A stretch of 64,000 bases of DNA from Actinacidiphila glaucinigra. Lineage in GTDB: Bacteria; Actinomycetota; Actinomycetes; Streptomycetales; Streptomycetaceae. Within the stretch, counting starts at the first letter, position 1. Every line of letters starts with the position of its first letter. The position numbers and the translations under genes are program-made. The stretch spans positions 124,001-188,000 of the forward strand of contig NZ_FZOF01000009.1 of the NCBI RefSeq assembly GCF_900188405.1, read 5' to 3'. The notes beneath the pieces were generated by a model. The model was not told where the DNA came from. It ran no database searches and was given only the letters and a program-made list of their open reading frames with translations. Below, in pieces: positions 40,956 to 49,293 of this stretch.

Positions 40956-42347
40956 ATGAGCGCGGCGCGCCTACCGAAAGTGGCCGGAATCGACCCACCC
41001 ATTCCGGCACCGGCGCACACTGCCTCCCCCACGGTCGAACAGCAATGCCCGCCGGGTGACCCGAACGCGCATTCCGCGACGCCGGATCCGGCCGACCCGC
41101 TCGCGGCCGCCCAGGACCGGCTGGCCTCCTGGGTCTCGGACCTGACCACCCTGCACGAGCTCACCGAGCGGCTGGCCGGGACCGCGACGCTGCAGGACGC
41201 GCTGCGGGAACTGCTGCGCGCCGGCGGCGCCTTGGTCGGCGCCCGGCGCGGTCTGGCCGCCGTCTCCCCCGTCGACCGGATGGGTCCGCCCACCGTCGTC
41301 GGCCTCGGTCTCGGACCGGCCGAACTCGGCGCGCTGGAGACCGTCCCGCTGCCCGCGGCACCCGAGGCGGTGCCCGCGGAGGAGATCCACACCGACCTGT
41401 GCCGCGAGCCCGGGATCGGCCGGCGCCACCGCGAGGTCGCCCTGCGCCTCGGCTTCGGCGCCAGCTACGCCCTGCGCCTTTCCGCCGACTCCGCCGGCCG
41501 GCTGGGCTCGGCACTGTGGTTCTACGACGAGCCCGCCGAACCCGGCGAGCGCCGGCGCCACCTCATCGGCCTGTACTGCCGCCACGCCGCCGAGCATCTC
41601 GCCCGGCTGCTCGAACTCGACCGGAGCCGCGCCACCGTCGCCACGCTCCGCGAGGAGCTGCTGCCGACCCGCCTGCCGCGGGTCCCGGGGGTCCGGCTGG
41701 CCGTGCGGCACCGCCCGGCCGCCGGGGGCGGCGGCGACTGGTACGACGCCCTCCCGCTGCCCGAGGGGGCGCTGGGGCTGTCGGTCGGCGGGGTGAGCGG
41801 CGGCGGCATGAGCGCGGTCGCCGCGATGGGACGGCTGCGGGCCTCGCTGCGGGCGTACGCGGTGATGGAGGGCGAGGACCCGGTCGCGGTCCTTTCCGAC
41901 CTGGAGCTGCTGCTGCGGCTGACCGAGCCCGCCCGGTCGGCGACGGCACTGTTCGCCTATGCCGAGCCGGCCTCCCGGAAGGTCGTGGTGGCCGGCGCCG
42001 GGCACTGCCCCCCGCTGGTCGTCGGCGCGCACCGGGTCGAGTACGTGGAGACCTCGCTGTCCGCGCCGCTGGGCATGCTCAGCTGCTGGGAGGCGCCCAG
42101 CGTCGAGTTCCGGGCGCTGGCCGGCGAGACCGTGCTGCTCTACACCGACGGCCTGCTGCACCGCACCGGCGATCCCGTCGACCGCGCCTTCGCCCGCCTG
42201 CACGCGGCCGCGGCGTCCGCCCCGCGGAGCGCCCGGGACGACCCGGCGCAGCTGGCGGAGCACGTCCTGCACACCATGCTCCCCGACGACCACGAGGACC
42301 CCCACCCGACCGAGGACGTCGTCCTGCTCGCCGCCCGCTTCGACTGA
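40956..42347 (+). CDS. GAF plus SpoIIE/PP2C-type phosphatase-like protein, one metal Asp missing
   Basis: A 463-residue protein. About 60-220 are GAF-like (TLHELTERLAGTATLQDALR), and 240-460 a SpoIIE/PP2C domain with GGGGDWYDALPLPEGALGLS, then SVGGVSGGGMSAVAAMGRLR, TVLLYTDGLLHRTGDP and TEDVVLLAARFD. In active SpoIIE-type enzymes the second motif is V-G-D-V-x-G-x-G; here that metal-binding Asp is Gly (VGGVSGGG), while the other Asp residues remain. It could be weakly active or a regulatory pseudophosphatase. Active homologues dephosphorylate STAS anti-anti-sigma proteins. The ATG at 40956 has a weak ribosome site. Confidence 0.85.
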   Translation: MSAARLPKVAGIDPPIPAPAHTASPTVEQQCPPGDPNAHSATPDPADPLAAAQDRLASWVSDLTTLHELTERLAGTATLQDALRELLRAGGALVGARRGLAAVSPVDRMGPPTVVGLGLGPAELGALETVPLPAAPEAVPAEEIHTDLCREPGIGRRHREVALRLGFGASYALRLSADSAGRLGSALWFYDEPAEPGERRRHLIGLYCRHAAEHLARLLELDRSRATVATLREELLPTRLPRVPGVRLAVRHRPAAGGGGDWYDALPLPEGALGLSVGGVSGGGMSAVAAMGRLRASLRAYAVMEGEDPVAVLSDLELLLRLTEPARSATALFAYAEPASRKVVVAGAGHCPPLVVGAHRVEYVETSLSAPLGMLSCWEAPSVEFRALAGETVLLYTDGLLHRTGDPVDRAFARLHAAAASAPRSARDDPAQLAEHVLHTMLPDDHEDPHPTEDVVLLAARFD

Positions 42348-42422
42348 GCCCCGGCGGGGACCGCAGCCGGCCGTCTTCCGCGCCCACTTACGATGGGGTG
42401 GTCTACAGCGAGGAGGCACGAC

Positions 42423-43880
42423 GTGGTCGAGGACCGCGCTCCGGAGACCCCGGAAGGCGACGAGCCCATCAAGCGGCGGAAGAACGGCCTGTACCCGGCC
42501 GTCTCCGACGAGCTCACCGAGGTGATGAAGTCCGGCTGGGCCGACACCGAGCTGCGCGATCTGCAGCCGATCGAGCAGGCACCGTACGCCGCCAAGCGGC
42601 GCGCGGCGCTGTCCGCCCGCTTCCCCGGCGAGCGGCTGGTGGTACCGGCCGGCAACCTGCGCACCCGCGCCAACGACACGGAGTACCCCTTCCGTGCCGC
42701 CAGCGAGTACGTGCACCTCACCGGCGACCAGACCCAGGACGCCGTCCTGGTCCTGGAGCCCAACGGTGACGGATCTCACGACGCCACCGCCTACCTGCTC
42801 CCCCGCTCCTCCCGGGAGAACGGCGAGTTCTGGCTGGACGGCCAGGGCGAGCTGTGGACGGGCCGCCGCCACAGCCTGACCGAGGGCGAGGTCCTGCTGG
42901 GCCTGCCGTGCGCCGACGTCCGCAAGGTCGCCGACGTGCTGCGCGAGGCCACCGGCCCGGTCCGGGTCGTCCGCGGCTACGACGCCGGCATCGAGGCGGC
43001 GCTGACCGACAAGGTCACCGCCGAGCGCGACGCCGAGCTGAAGGAGTTCCTGTCCGAGCTGCGGCTGGTCAAGGACGAGTGGGAGATCGGCGAGCTGCAG
43101 AAGGCCTGCGACTCCACCGCCCGCGGCTTCGAGGACGTCGTCCGGGTCCTCGACAAGGCCGAGGCGACCTCCGAGCGCTACATCGAGGGAACGTTCTTCC
43201 TGCGCGCCCGCGTCGAGGGCAACGACGTCGGCTACGGCTCCATCTGCGCGGCCGGCCCGCACGCCTGCACCCTGCACTGGGTGCGCAACGACGGCCCGGT
43301 CCGCCCCGGCGACCTGCTGCTGCTCGACGCCGGCGTGGAGACCCACACCCTCTACACCGCCGACGTCACCCGCACGCTGCCCGTCAACGGCACGTACACC
43401 GACATCCAGCGGAAGATCTACGACGCCGTGTACGACGCCCAGGAGGCCGGCATCGCCGCGGTCCGCCCCGGCGCGGCCTACCGCGACTTCCACGACGCCG
43501 CCCAGCGGGTGCTCACCGAGCGGCTCGTCGAGTGGGGCCTGCTGGAGGGCCCGGTCGAGCGCGTCCTCGAGCTCGGCCTGCAGCGCCGCTGGACGCTGCA
43601 CGGCACCGGCCACATGCTGGGCCTGGACGTCCACGACTGCGCCGCCGCCCGCACGGAGACCTACGTCAACGGCACGCTGGAGCCGGGCGTGGTCCTCACC
43701 GTCGAGCCGGGTCTGTACTTCCAGGCCGACGACCTGACCGTGCCGGAGGAGTACCGGGGCATCGGCGTCCGCATCGAGGACGACATCCTCGTCACCGAGG
43801 ACGGCAACCGGAACCTCAGCGACGGCCTGCCGCGCCGCTCCGACGAGGTCGAGCGCTGGATGGCGGCCCTCAAGGGCTGA
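42423..43880 (+). CDS. Aminopeptidase P family (Xaa-Pro) metallopeptidase
   Basis: A 485-residue M24B peptidase. The N-terminal creatinase-like domain (about 60-210) is followed by the pita-bread fold with dimetal ligands Asp in LLLLDAGVETHTLYTADVTR (two), His in LHGTGHMLGLDVHD, Glu in TVEPGLYFQ and Glu in GVRIEDDILVTEDG. It removes the first residue from peptides with Pro in second position, using Mn2+. GTG 42423 has GAGGAGG upstream at suitable distance. From memory the S. coelicolor counterpart is near SCO3970. It converges with the anti-sigma-like gene across a long hairpin. Confidence 0.93.
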   Translation: MVEDRAPETPEGDEPIKRRKNGLYPAVSDELTEVMKSGWADTELRDLQPIEQAPYAAKRRAALSARFPGERLVVPAGNLRTRANDTEYPFRAASEYVHLTGDQTQDAVLVLEPNGDGSHDATAYLLPRSSRENGEFWLDGQGELWTGRRHSLTEGEVLLGLPCADVRKVADVLREATGPVRVVRGYDAGIEAALTDKVTAERDAELKEFLSELRLVKDEWEIGELQKACDSTARGFEDVVRVLDKAEATSERYIEGTFFLRARVEGNDVGYGSICAAGPHACTLHWVRNDGPVRPGDLLLLDAGVETHTLYTADVTRTLPVNGTYTDIQRKIYDAVYDAQEAGIAAVRPGAAYRDFHDAAQRVLTERLVEWGLLEGPVERVLELGLQRRWTLHGTGHMLGLDVHDCAAARTETYVNGTLEPGVVLTVEPGLYFQADDLTVPEEYRGIGVRIEDDILVTEDGNRNLSDGLPRRSDEVERWMAALKG

Positions 43881-43899
43881 CCCCGCCACCCGGACGGAC

Positions 43900-43934
43900 G
43901 GCCGGGGCGCACGGACCTCCGTGCGGCCCCGGCC
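43900..43934. terminator. Long hairpin between aminopeptidase P and HATPase genes
   Basis: GGCCGGGGC GCACGGA / TCCGTGC G GCCCCGGCC: 16 paired bases with one bulge and a 2-nt apex, between convergent genes. Confidence 0.8.
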
Positions 43935-43942
43935 TCCGTGCG

Positions 43943-44389
43943 TCAGGAGACCTTGAGCAGCGAGTCGTCCCGCCACTTGAGGATCTTGTCGAAACTGACC
44001 ACCGCCCCGTGTCCGGGACGGTTGTGGAAGTGGACGTGGTCCACCAGGGCCTCGATCAGGAAGAGTCCGCGCCCGTGCTCGGCGTGCTGGTCCTTCTTCG
44101 CCAGCGGGCGTACGGAGTGGTGCGTACGGCGCAGGTCCGGGGCGAAGCCCGGGCCGGAGTCCGCCACCTCGATGCGGCAACGGTCGCCCTCGATGCGGGC
44201 CGTCACCCGGTACTCGCCGTGGGCGGCGTGCTCAACGGCGTTGGCACAGGCCTCGGTGAGGGCGACGGACAGGTCGTAGGAGATGTCCGGGTCCACCCCG
44301 GCCGTCTCCATCGTCCCCAGCAGGAGCCGGCGGGCGAGCGGAACGCTCGCAGCCTCGCGCCGCAAATGGAGGGACCACCAGATGCTCAT
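43943..44389 (-). CDS. HATPase anti-sigma-factor-like serine kinase
   Basis: A 148-residue GHKL protein with N box LTEACANAVEHAAHGEY, G1 box IEVADSGPGFAP and G2 box HAEHGRGLFLIEALVDHVHF. The layout is complete for an RsbW-type anti-sigma kinase. The ATG at 44389 has AGGAGG at 6 nt, a textbook start. The gene is monocistronic and divergent from the copper-gene run. The upstream region carries ATACGTAT (44422-44429). It is the second such protein in the window (compare 37213) and shares little beyond the ATP-binding boxes. Confidence 0.9.
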   Translation of the reverse strand: MSIWWSLHLRREAASVPLARRLLLGTMETAGVDPDISYDLSVALTEACANAVEHAAHGEYRVTARIEGDRCRIEVADSGPGFAPDLRRTHHSVRPLAKKDQHAEHGRGLFLIEALVDHVHFHNRPGHGAVVSFDKILKWRDDSLLKVS

Positions 44390-44589
44390 GCTCAGCCTCC
44401 TGGCTGCGGCTCGACATACCGATACGTATTGCCCCGAAACACGGTCGGTAAGCGTGGCGTTGACGTGATGCCAGCCATACGGCGGATGCCCCCGCTCCAC
44501 AGGCGGGTGTAGGAACGGCACCGGACGCCATAGCACAGACCGGCGTGTTCCGGGCCCCGCCGTTCGCAAGAGGGGTGCGCGGTGAGAGG

Positions 44590-45345
44590 ATGACGCCCGT
44601 CATGTCTTCTCCCGTGCGCGCCGGCGCCGATCTGCGACTGCTGCGGGCCGCGGTGTTCACCGCGGTCTGCGTCGTGCTGTCCGCGGGCGCGCACATGCTG
44701 GCGTCGGGCCACGGGGTACCCGGCTGGACGCTGGCTGCGGGCTGGCTCGCCGTCTTCGCCTTCGCCACCCCGCTCGCCGGGAGGGAGCGCTCCACACCGG
44801 CCATCGCGACCGGTCTCGCCGGCGGACAGCTCGTGCTGCACGTGCTGTTCAACCTGGGCGGGATCTGCGGTGGCGGCGGGGTGGCCGAGATCGCCGGACG
44901 GCTGCTCTGCGACGAGCGGGTGACCGAGCTGCCCTCCCACGTGCACACCGTGGCCGGAACGAGCCACATGGCGGGTATGCCCGGGATGGCCGTGATGCCC
45001 GGCATGTCCCCCGCGGCCGCCGAGAGCACGATGCTCTCCTACAGCCTCCCCATGCTGCTCGGGCACGCGGTCGCCGCGGTGACCGCCGGCTGGCTGCTGC
45101 GCCGCGGCGAGGCCGCGCTGTGGCGGCTGGTCGCGCTGTCGGTCCGGGGGCTGGCCGAGCTGTCGGGCGGCGCCCTGCGCCATGCCGTCGCGCTCGTACG
45201 CCTGCTGCTGACGGGCAGCCCGGCCACGCCCTGCGCCGTCCCCGGCGCGGGCCGCACCGACGGCTCCGCCCCCGTGCCGCGCACGGTGCTGCTGCGGCAC
45301 AGCCTGGCCCGGCGGGGTCCGCCGGCGCACGCCCTCGCGGCCTGA
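44590..45345 (+). CDS. His/Met-rich integral membrane protein at head of copper cluster
   Basis: A 251-residue membrane protein with about five hydrophobic helices. Between the third and fourth lies a His/Met-rich external loop (SHVHTVAGTSHMAGMPGM, then MPGM), typical of Cu(I) binding. The C-terminal 90 residues are basic and cytoplasmic. No named family is recognised with confidence, but similar proteins sit at the head of YcnI/Sco/CopCD clusters in streptomycetes, suggesting a role in copper import or sensing. The start is ATG 44590 or 44602; neither spacing is ideal. It is 97 nt before ycnI on the same strand. Confidence 0.75.
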   Translation: MTPVMSSPVRAGADLRLLRAAVFTAVCVVLSAGAHMLASGHGVPGWTLAAGWLAVFAFATPLAGRERSTPAIATGLAGGQLVLHVLFNLGGICGGGGVAEIAGRLLCDERVTELPSHVHTVAGTSHMAGMPGMAVMPGMSPAAAESTMLSYSLPMLLGHAVAAVTAGWLLRRGEAALWRLVALSVRGLAELSGGALRHAVALVRLLLTGSPATPCAVPGAGRTDGSAPVPRTVLLRHSLARRGPPAHALAA

Positions 45346-45442
45346 ACGCGACCCGCTCCACCGACGTATGAGGGCGGAAGTCGCGCGCGCCGCACGCGTG
45401 CCATCCGCCACCTTTCCTCCGTCACCGTGGAGTCTCCGCATC

Positions 45443-46207
45443 ATGAACACCGTCATGCGCCGCGCCACCGCCCTCGCCGCCGTCACCGGGGCGGCCGTCC
45501 TCGCCACCGCCGTCCCCGCCTTCGCGCACGTGAGCGTCCAGCCCGGCAACGCCGCCAAGGGCGGCTACAGCACGGTCGCGTTCAAGGTCCCCAACGAGGA
45601 CGACAAGGCGTCGACGATCAAGGTCGAGGTCAACCTGCCGGGCGACCACCCGATCGCCTCCGTCTCCGTCCAGCCGGTGCCCGGCTGGACGGCGCAGATC
45701 ACCAAGACCAAGCTCAAGACCCCGCTGAAGACCGGGCACGGCGACCTCACCGAGGCCGTCACGAAGATCACCTGGAGCGGCGGGAAGATCAAGCCCGGCG
45801 AGTTCCAGCAGTTCCCGGTCTCCCTGGGCCCGCTGCCCGAGGACACCGACCAACTGGTCTTCAAGGCGCTGCAGACGTACGACAACAAGGACGTCGTGCG
45901 CTGGATCGAGGAGCAGCAGAAGGGTGAGGAGGAGCCGGAGCACCCGGCGCCCGTGCTGACCCTGGCCGACGCCGCGGACGACGGCCACGGCCACGACGAC
46001 GCCACCTCGGACGACAAGAAGGACGACGCCAAGGCCGAGGCGGTCTCGGCCACCGGCGACGCCGCCACCGAGAAGGCCGCCTCCGCCGACGCCGGTGACA
46101 CCACGGCCCGGGTGCTCGGCATCGTCGGCATCGTCGTGGGCGTGCTCGGCGTCGCCTTCGGCGTGGTGGCCGGCCGCCGCCGCGGCAAGGGCACTCCGTC
46201 CGCCTGA
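45443..46207 (+). CDS. YcnI-family (DUF1775) copper-binding exported protein
   Basis: A 254-residue exported protein. Signal peptide 1-28 ends VPAFA before AHVSVQPGNAA, so the mature protein begins Ala-His, with the N-terminal His that binds copper in YcnI. The DUF1775 beta-sandwich spans 29-160 (STVAFKVPNEDDKASTIKVE, VPGWTAQITKTKLKTPLKTG). A His/Asp-rich linker (DDGHGHDDATSDDKKDDAKA) and a C-terminal transmembrane helix (VLGIVGIVVGVLGVAFGVVA) anchor it. It is probably a membrane-tethered copper chaperone feeding Sco, ECuC or CopC downstream. The ATG at 45443 fits the signal peptide. Confidence 0.9.
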   Translation: MNTVMRRATALAAVTGAAVLATAVPAFAHVSVQPGNAAKGGYSTVAFKVPNEDDKASTIKVEVNLPGDHPIASVSVQPVPGWTAQITKTKLKTPLKTGHGDLTEAVTKITWSGGKIKPGEFQQFPVSLGPLPEDTDQLVFKALQTYDNKDVVRWIEEQQKGEEEPEHPAPVLTLADAADDGHGHDDATSDDKKDDAKAEAVSATGDAATEKAASADAGDTTARVLGIVGIVVGVLGVAFGVVAGRRRGKGTPSA

Positions 46208-46284
46208 CGCACCATCGCCGGGGCGGCCGCCGCGCACGCACCGCGGCCGTCCCGGCGCCGCACCGAATTCCTGGGGAACCCCTG

Positions 46285-46950
46285 ATGCGTACCACCCTCA
46301 GGGCGGCAGCCTCGGCCGCCGCCGTCGCCGCTCTCGCCCTGACCCTCGCCGCCTGCGGCGGCTCCGACGGCGGGACGGACGCCTCCGGCGCCGGGCCCGT
46401 CGTCTCCATCGACGCGACACCGAAGGCCGCCACCGTCCTCGACACGCCGTTCGAGAAGCCGGACATGGTCCTCACGGACACGCACGGCAAGACGTACGAC
46501 TTCACCGAGCGGACCAAGGGCCGGCCGACCCTGCTCTTCTTCGGCTACACCCACTGCCCGGACGTCTGCCCGACGACGATGAGCGACATCGCCATCGCCA
46601 AGTCGAAGCTGCCCGCGGCCGAGCAGGACCGGCTCGTCGTCGTCTTCGTCACCACCGACCCCGAGCGCGACACCCCGAAGCGGCTCGGCGAGTGGCTGGG
46701 CGCGCAGGACAAGTCCTTCGTCGGCCTCACCGGCGACTTCGCCACCATCGAGGCGGGCGCGCGCTCGCTCGGCGTGGACGTGGAGAAGCCGGTGAAGGAG
46801 AAGGACGGCAGCATCACCGTGACGCACGGCGCCCAGGTCATCGCGTACTCGCCGAAGGACGACAAGGCGCACGCGCTGTACATGTCGGGCACGACGTCCG
46901 AGGAGTTCGCCGCCGACCTGCCGAAGATCATCGCGGGGCGGACCCCGTGA
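46285..46950 (+). CDS. sco: Sco1/SenC-type copper chaperone lipoprotein
   Basis: A 221-residue thioredoxin-fold lipoprotein. The lipobox ends LTLAAC with lipid Cys24. The copper site is CPDVC (Cys91, Cys95) in FFGYTHCPDVCPTTMSD plus a His near residue 180 (TVTHGAQV). Sco delivers copper to the CuA site of cytochrome c oxidase; in S. lividans it also affects development under low copper. It is translationally coupled to the next gene by a GTGA overlap at 46947. The 5' gap of 77 nt to ycnI suggests one operon. Confidence 0.94.
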   Translation: MRTTLRAAASAAAVAALALTLAACGGSDGGTDASGAGPVVSIDATPKAATVLDTPFEKPDMVLTDTHGKTYDFTERTKGRPTLLFFGYTHCPDVCPTTMSDIAIAKSKLPAAEQDRLVVVFVTTDPERDTPKRLGEWLGAQDKSFVGLTGDFATIEAGARSLGVDVEKPVKEKDGSITVTHGAQVIAYSPKDDKAHALYMSGTTSEEFAADLPKIIAGRTP

Positions 46951-47396
46951 CCCGCTCCCTGCGGCGGATCCCCGTGGCGGCGGCCCTGGTGCTGCTCGGC
47001 GCCACGGCCTGCTCGGGGTCGCCCGACGGCCCCGAACTGAAGGTGAGCGGCGCCTACATCCCGCAGCCCGCGCTGGCGGACATGGCGGCCGGCTACTTCA
47101 CCGTCGCCAACACCGGCGGCCGGGACGCCCGGCTGACCTCCGTCACCAGCGACCTGTCCGGCGACATCACCCTGCACAGCACCGAGGACAACCGGATGCG
47201 CCGGGTGACCTCGTTCACCGTCCCCGCGGGCGGGCGGCTCACACTCGCGCTCGGCGGCAACCACCTGATGCTGACGGACCTGGAGCACAAGCCCGTGGCC
47301 GGCGAGCGGGTGTCGCTCCGGCTGCATTTCGACGATGCCGACACCATCGACGTACGGGTACCGGTCAAGCCCGCAGGCTACCGCCCGGGGGACTGA
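46947..47396 (+). CDS. ecuC: PCuAC-type copper chaperone lipoprotein (ECuC-like)
   Basis: A 149-residue lipoprotein with lipid Cys22 (LLGATAC). It is a cupredoxin-like DUF461/PCu(A)C domain with the copper ligands LHSTEDNRM and the C-terminal GGNHLML (His-x-Met). In S. lividans the equivalent protein (ECuC) passes Cu(I) to Sco. GTG 46947 overlaps the sco stop by 4 nt, so the two are made together. The distance to copCD is 10 nt. Confidence 0.9.
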   Translation: MTRSLRRIPVAAALVLLGATACSGSPDGPELKVSGAYIPQPALADMAAGYFTVANTGGRDARLTSVTSDLSGDITLHSTEDNRMRRVTSFTVPAGGRLTLALGGNHLMLTDLEHKPVAGERVSLRLHFDDADTIDVRVPVKPAGYRPGD

Positions 47397-47406
47397 GGAG
47401 AGCGCC

Positions 47407-49293
47407 ATGAGGGTGATGACGAAGTCCGCGCTGCGCCTGCTGGCCGTGCCGCTCGCCGTGCTCGGCCTGCTGTTCGGCACCGCCGCGCCGGCGTCCGCGC
47501 ACGCCGCGCTGGTCGGCTCCGACCCGGCCCAGGGATCGGTCGTCAAGACCGCGCCGGCGCAGGTGCGGCTGACCTTCTCCGAGGGCGTGCTGCTGTCGAG
47601 GGACGCCATCCGGGTCCTCGGCCCGGACGGCGAGCGCGCCGAGACCGGCGACGCGAACGACGCCGGCCGGGGGAACACCACCGCGGCCGTCGCCCTGCGC
47701 CCGGGCCTCGGCAACGGCACGTACACCGTCGCGTGGAAGGCCGTCTCGGCCGACAGCCACCCGGTGGCGGGCGCCTTCACCTTCTCCATCGGCGCGCCCT
47801 CCAAGACCTCGGTCGCGCTGCCCACCCAGGAGGTGGGCGGGGGCGCCGTCGGCACCCTGTACGACATCGCCCGCTACGCCGCCTACCTCGGCTTCGCGCT
47901 GCTGATCGGCGCCGCGTTCTTCATCGGCGTGTGCTGGCCGGACGGCGCGCGGACGCGGCCGATGCGGCGGCTGGTGGCCACCGGCTGGGCCACGATGGTC
48001 GCCGCGACGATACTGCTGCTGATGCTGCGCGCCCCCTACGCCAACGGGGGCACGCTCGGCGACGCCTTCGACCTCGGCGGCGTACGGGACGTCCTGGACA
48101 CCCGGCCCGGCGCGGCGCTGCTGTCCCGGCTGCTGCTGCTCGCCGCGGGCGCGGTGTTCATCGCGGTGCTCTTCGGCAGCTGGGCCAAGCGGGAGGACCC
48201 GGTCGAACGGCAGGACCTCGCCTGGGGCCTGGCCATCGGCGGCACGGTCGTGTCGGTCGGCCTGGCCGCCACGTGGGCCATGGCCGAGCACGCCTCGGTC
48301 GGCATCCAGGCGTCGGTGGCGATGCCCGTCGACATCGTGCACCTGCTGGCCATGGCCGTCTGGCTCGGCGGCCTCACCGCGCTGCTGGCCGCCCTGTGGG
48401 GCGGGCATCGGGTGGAGCGGGCCACGGTGCGGCGATTCTCGAGGATCGCCTTCGGGGCGGTGGTGACCCTGGTCGTCACCGGCGTCTACCAGTCCTGGCG
48501 TCAGCTCGGCTCCTGGGACGCGCTGGTGTCGACCGGCTACGGGCAACTGCTGCTCGTCAAGGTCGGCCTGGTCATCCTGCTGGTGGAGCTGGCCTGGCTG
48601 TCCCGCCGCTGGACCGCGCGGCTCGGCGAGACGGCCGTCCGCGGCAGGGCGGCCGCCGTCGCCCAGCCCGTCGCCGCGGGACGCAAGGGCGCGGGCGGCG
48701 GGGGCGGCGACGCCTCCGAGCGCGCCGGGCAGCTGGCCCGGCAGGAGGCGGCGCTGGCCAAGGAGCGCGCCCGCAAGGAGCGCGACGGCGACGCCGAGCG
48801 CACCGGCCTGCGCAAGTCGGTGCTGGCGGAGGTGGCCGTCGCGGTCGTGGTGCTGGCCGTCACGACACTGCTGACCGGCACCCAGCCGGGCAGGGCCGCC
48901 GAGGAGGGCGCGGCGCAGCAGGCGTCGGCACCGGTGTCCGAGGTGCCCGAGCCGCTGGACGTGAGGATCCCGTTCGACACCGGGGGCACCGACGGCAAGG
49001 GCGAGGCGGAGGTGACCATGGATCCGGGCGGCATCGCCGAGAACGAGCTCCACCTGCTGGTCACCGCCCCCGACGGCCGGGCCTTCGACGTCCCCGAGGT
49101 GCAGATCTCCTTCACCCTGAAGTCCAAGAAGATCGGGCCCATCCCGGTGACGCTGGGGAAGGTCGACACGGGGCACTGGAGTGCCGCGAACGTCCAGATC
49201 CCGGTCCCCGGGGAGTGGACGATCGCCGTCACCGTCCGGACCTCGGACATCGACCAGGTCACCCGCACCAAGGTAGTGAAGATCGGCTCATGA
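47407..49293 (+). CDS. CopC-CopD fusion, copper import/resistance membrane protein
   Basis: A 628-residue fusion. Signal peptide 1-31 ends APASA before HAALVGSDPAQG, exposing the N-terminal His of CopC; the CopC domain continues to about 135 with AVSADSHPVAGAFTFSIG. CopD follows, eight or so transmembrane helices (about 165-430), with a cytoplasmic Lys/Arg/Ala-rich insert (ERAGQLARQEAALAKERARK) and a final helix. The last 120 residues form an extra exported beta domain (ENELHLLVTAPDGRAFDVPE), as in YtkA/FixH-like proteins. It binds Cu(II) outside and probably imports it. GAGGAG precedes the ATG at 47407. Its stop overlaps the dtpA start. Confidence 0.92.
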   Translation: MRVMTKSALRLLAVPLAVLGLLFGTAAPASAHAALVGSDPAQGSVVKTAPAQVRLTFSEGVLLSRDAIRVLGPDGERAETGDANDAGRGNTTAAVALRPGLGNGTYTVAWKAVSADSHPVAGAFTFSIGAPSKTSVALPTQEVGGGAVGTLYDIARYAAYLGFALLIGAAFFIGVCWPDGARTRPMRRLVATGWATMVAATILLLMLRAPYANGGTLGDAFDLGGVRDVLDTRPGAALLSRLLLLAAGAVFIAVLFGSWAKREDPVERQDLAWGLAIGGTVVSVGLAATWAMAEHASVGIQASVAMPVDIVHLLAMAVWLGGLTALLAALWGGHRVERATVRRFSRIAFGAVVTLVVTGVYQSWRQLGSWDALVSTGYGQLLLVKVGLVILLVELAWLSRRWTARLGETAVRGRAAAVAQPVAAGRKGAGGGGGDASERAGQLARQEAALAKERARKERDGDAERTGLRKSVLAEVAVAVVVLAVTTLLTGTQPGRAAEEGAAQQASAPVSEVPEPLDVRIPFDTGGTDGKGEAEVTMDPGGIAENELHLLVTAPDGRAFDVPEVQISFTLKSKKIGPIPVTLGKVDTGHWSAANVQIPVPGEWTIAVTVRTSDIDQVTRTKVVKIGS

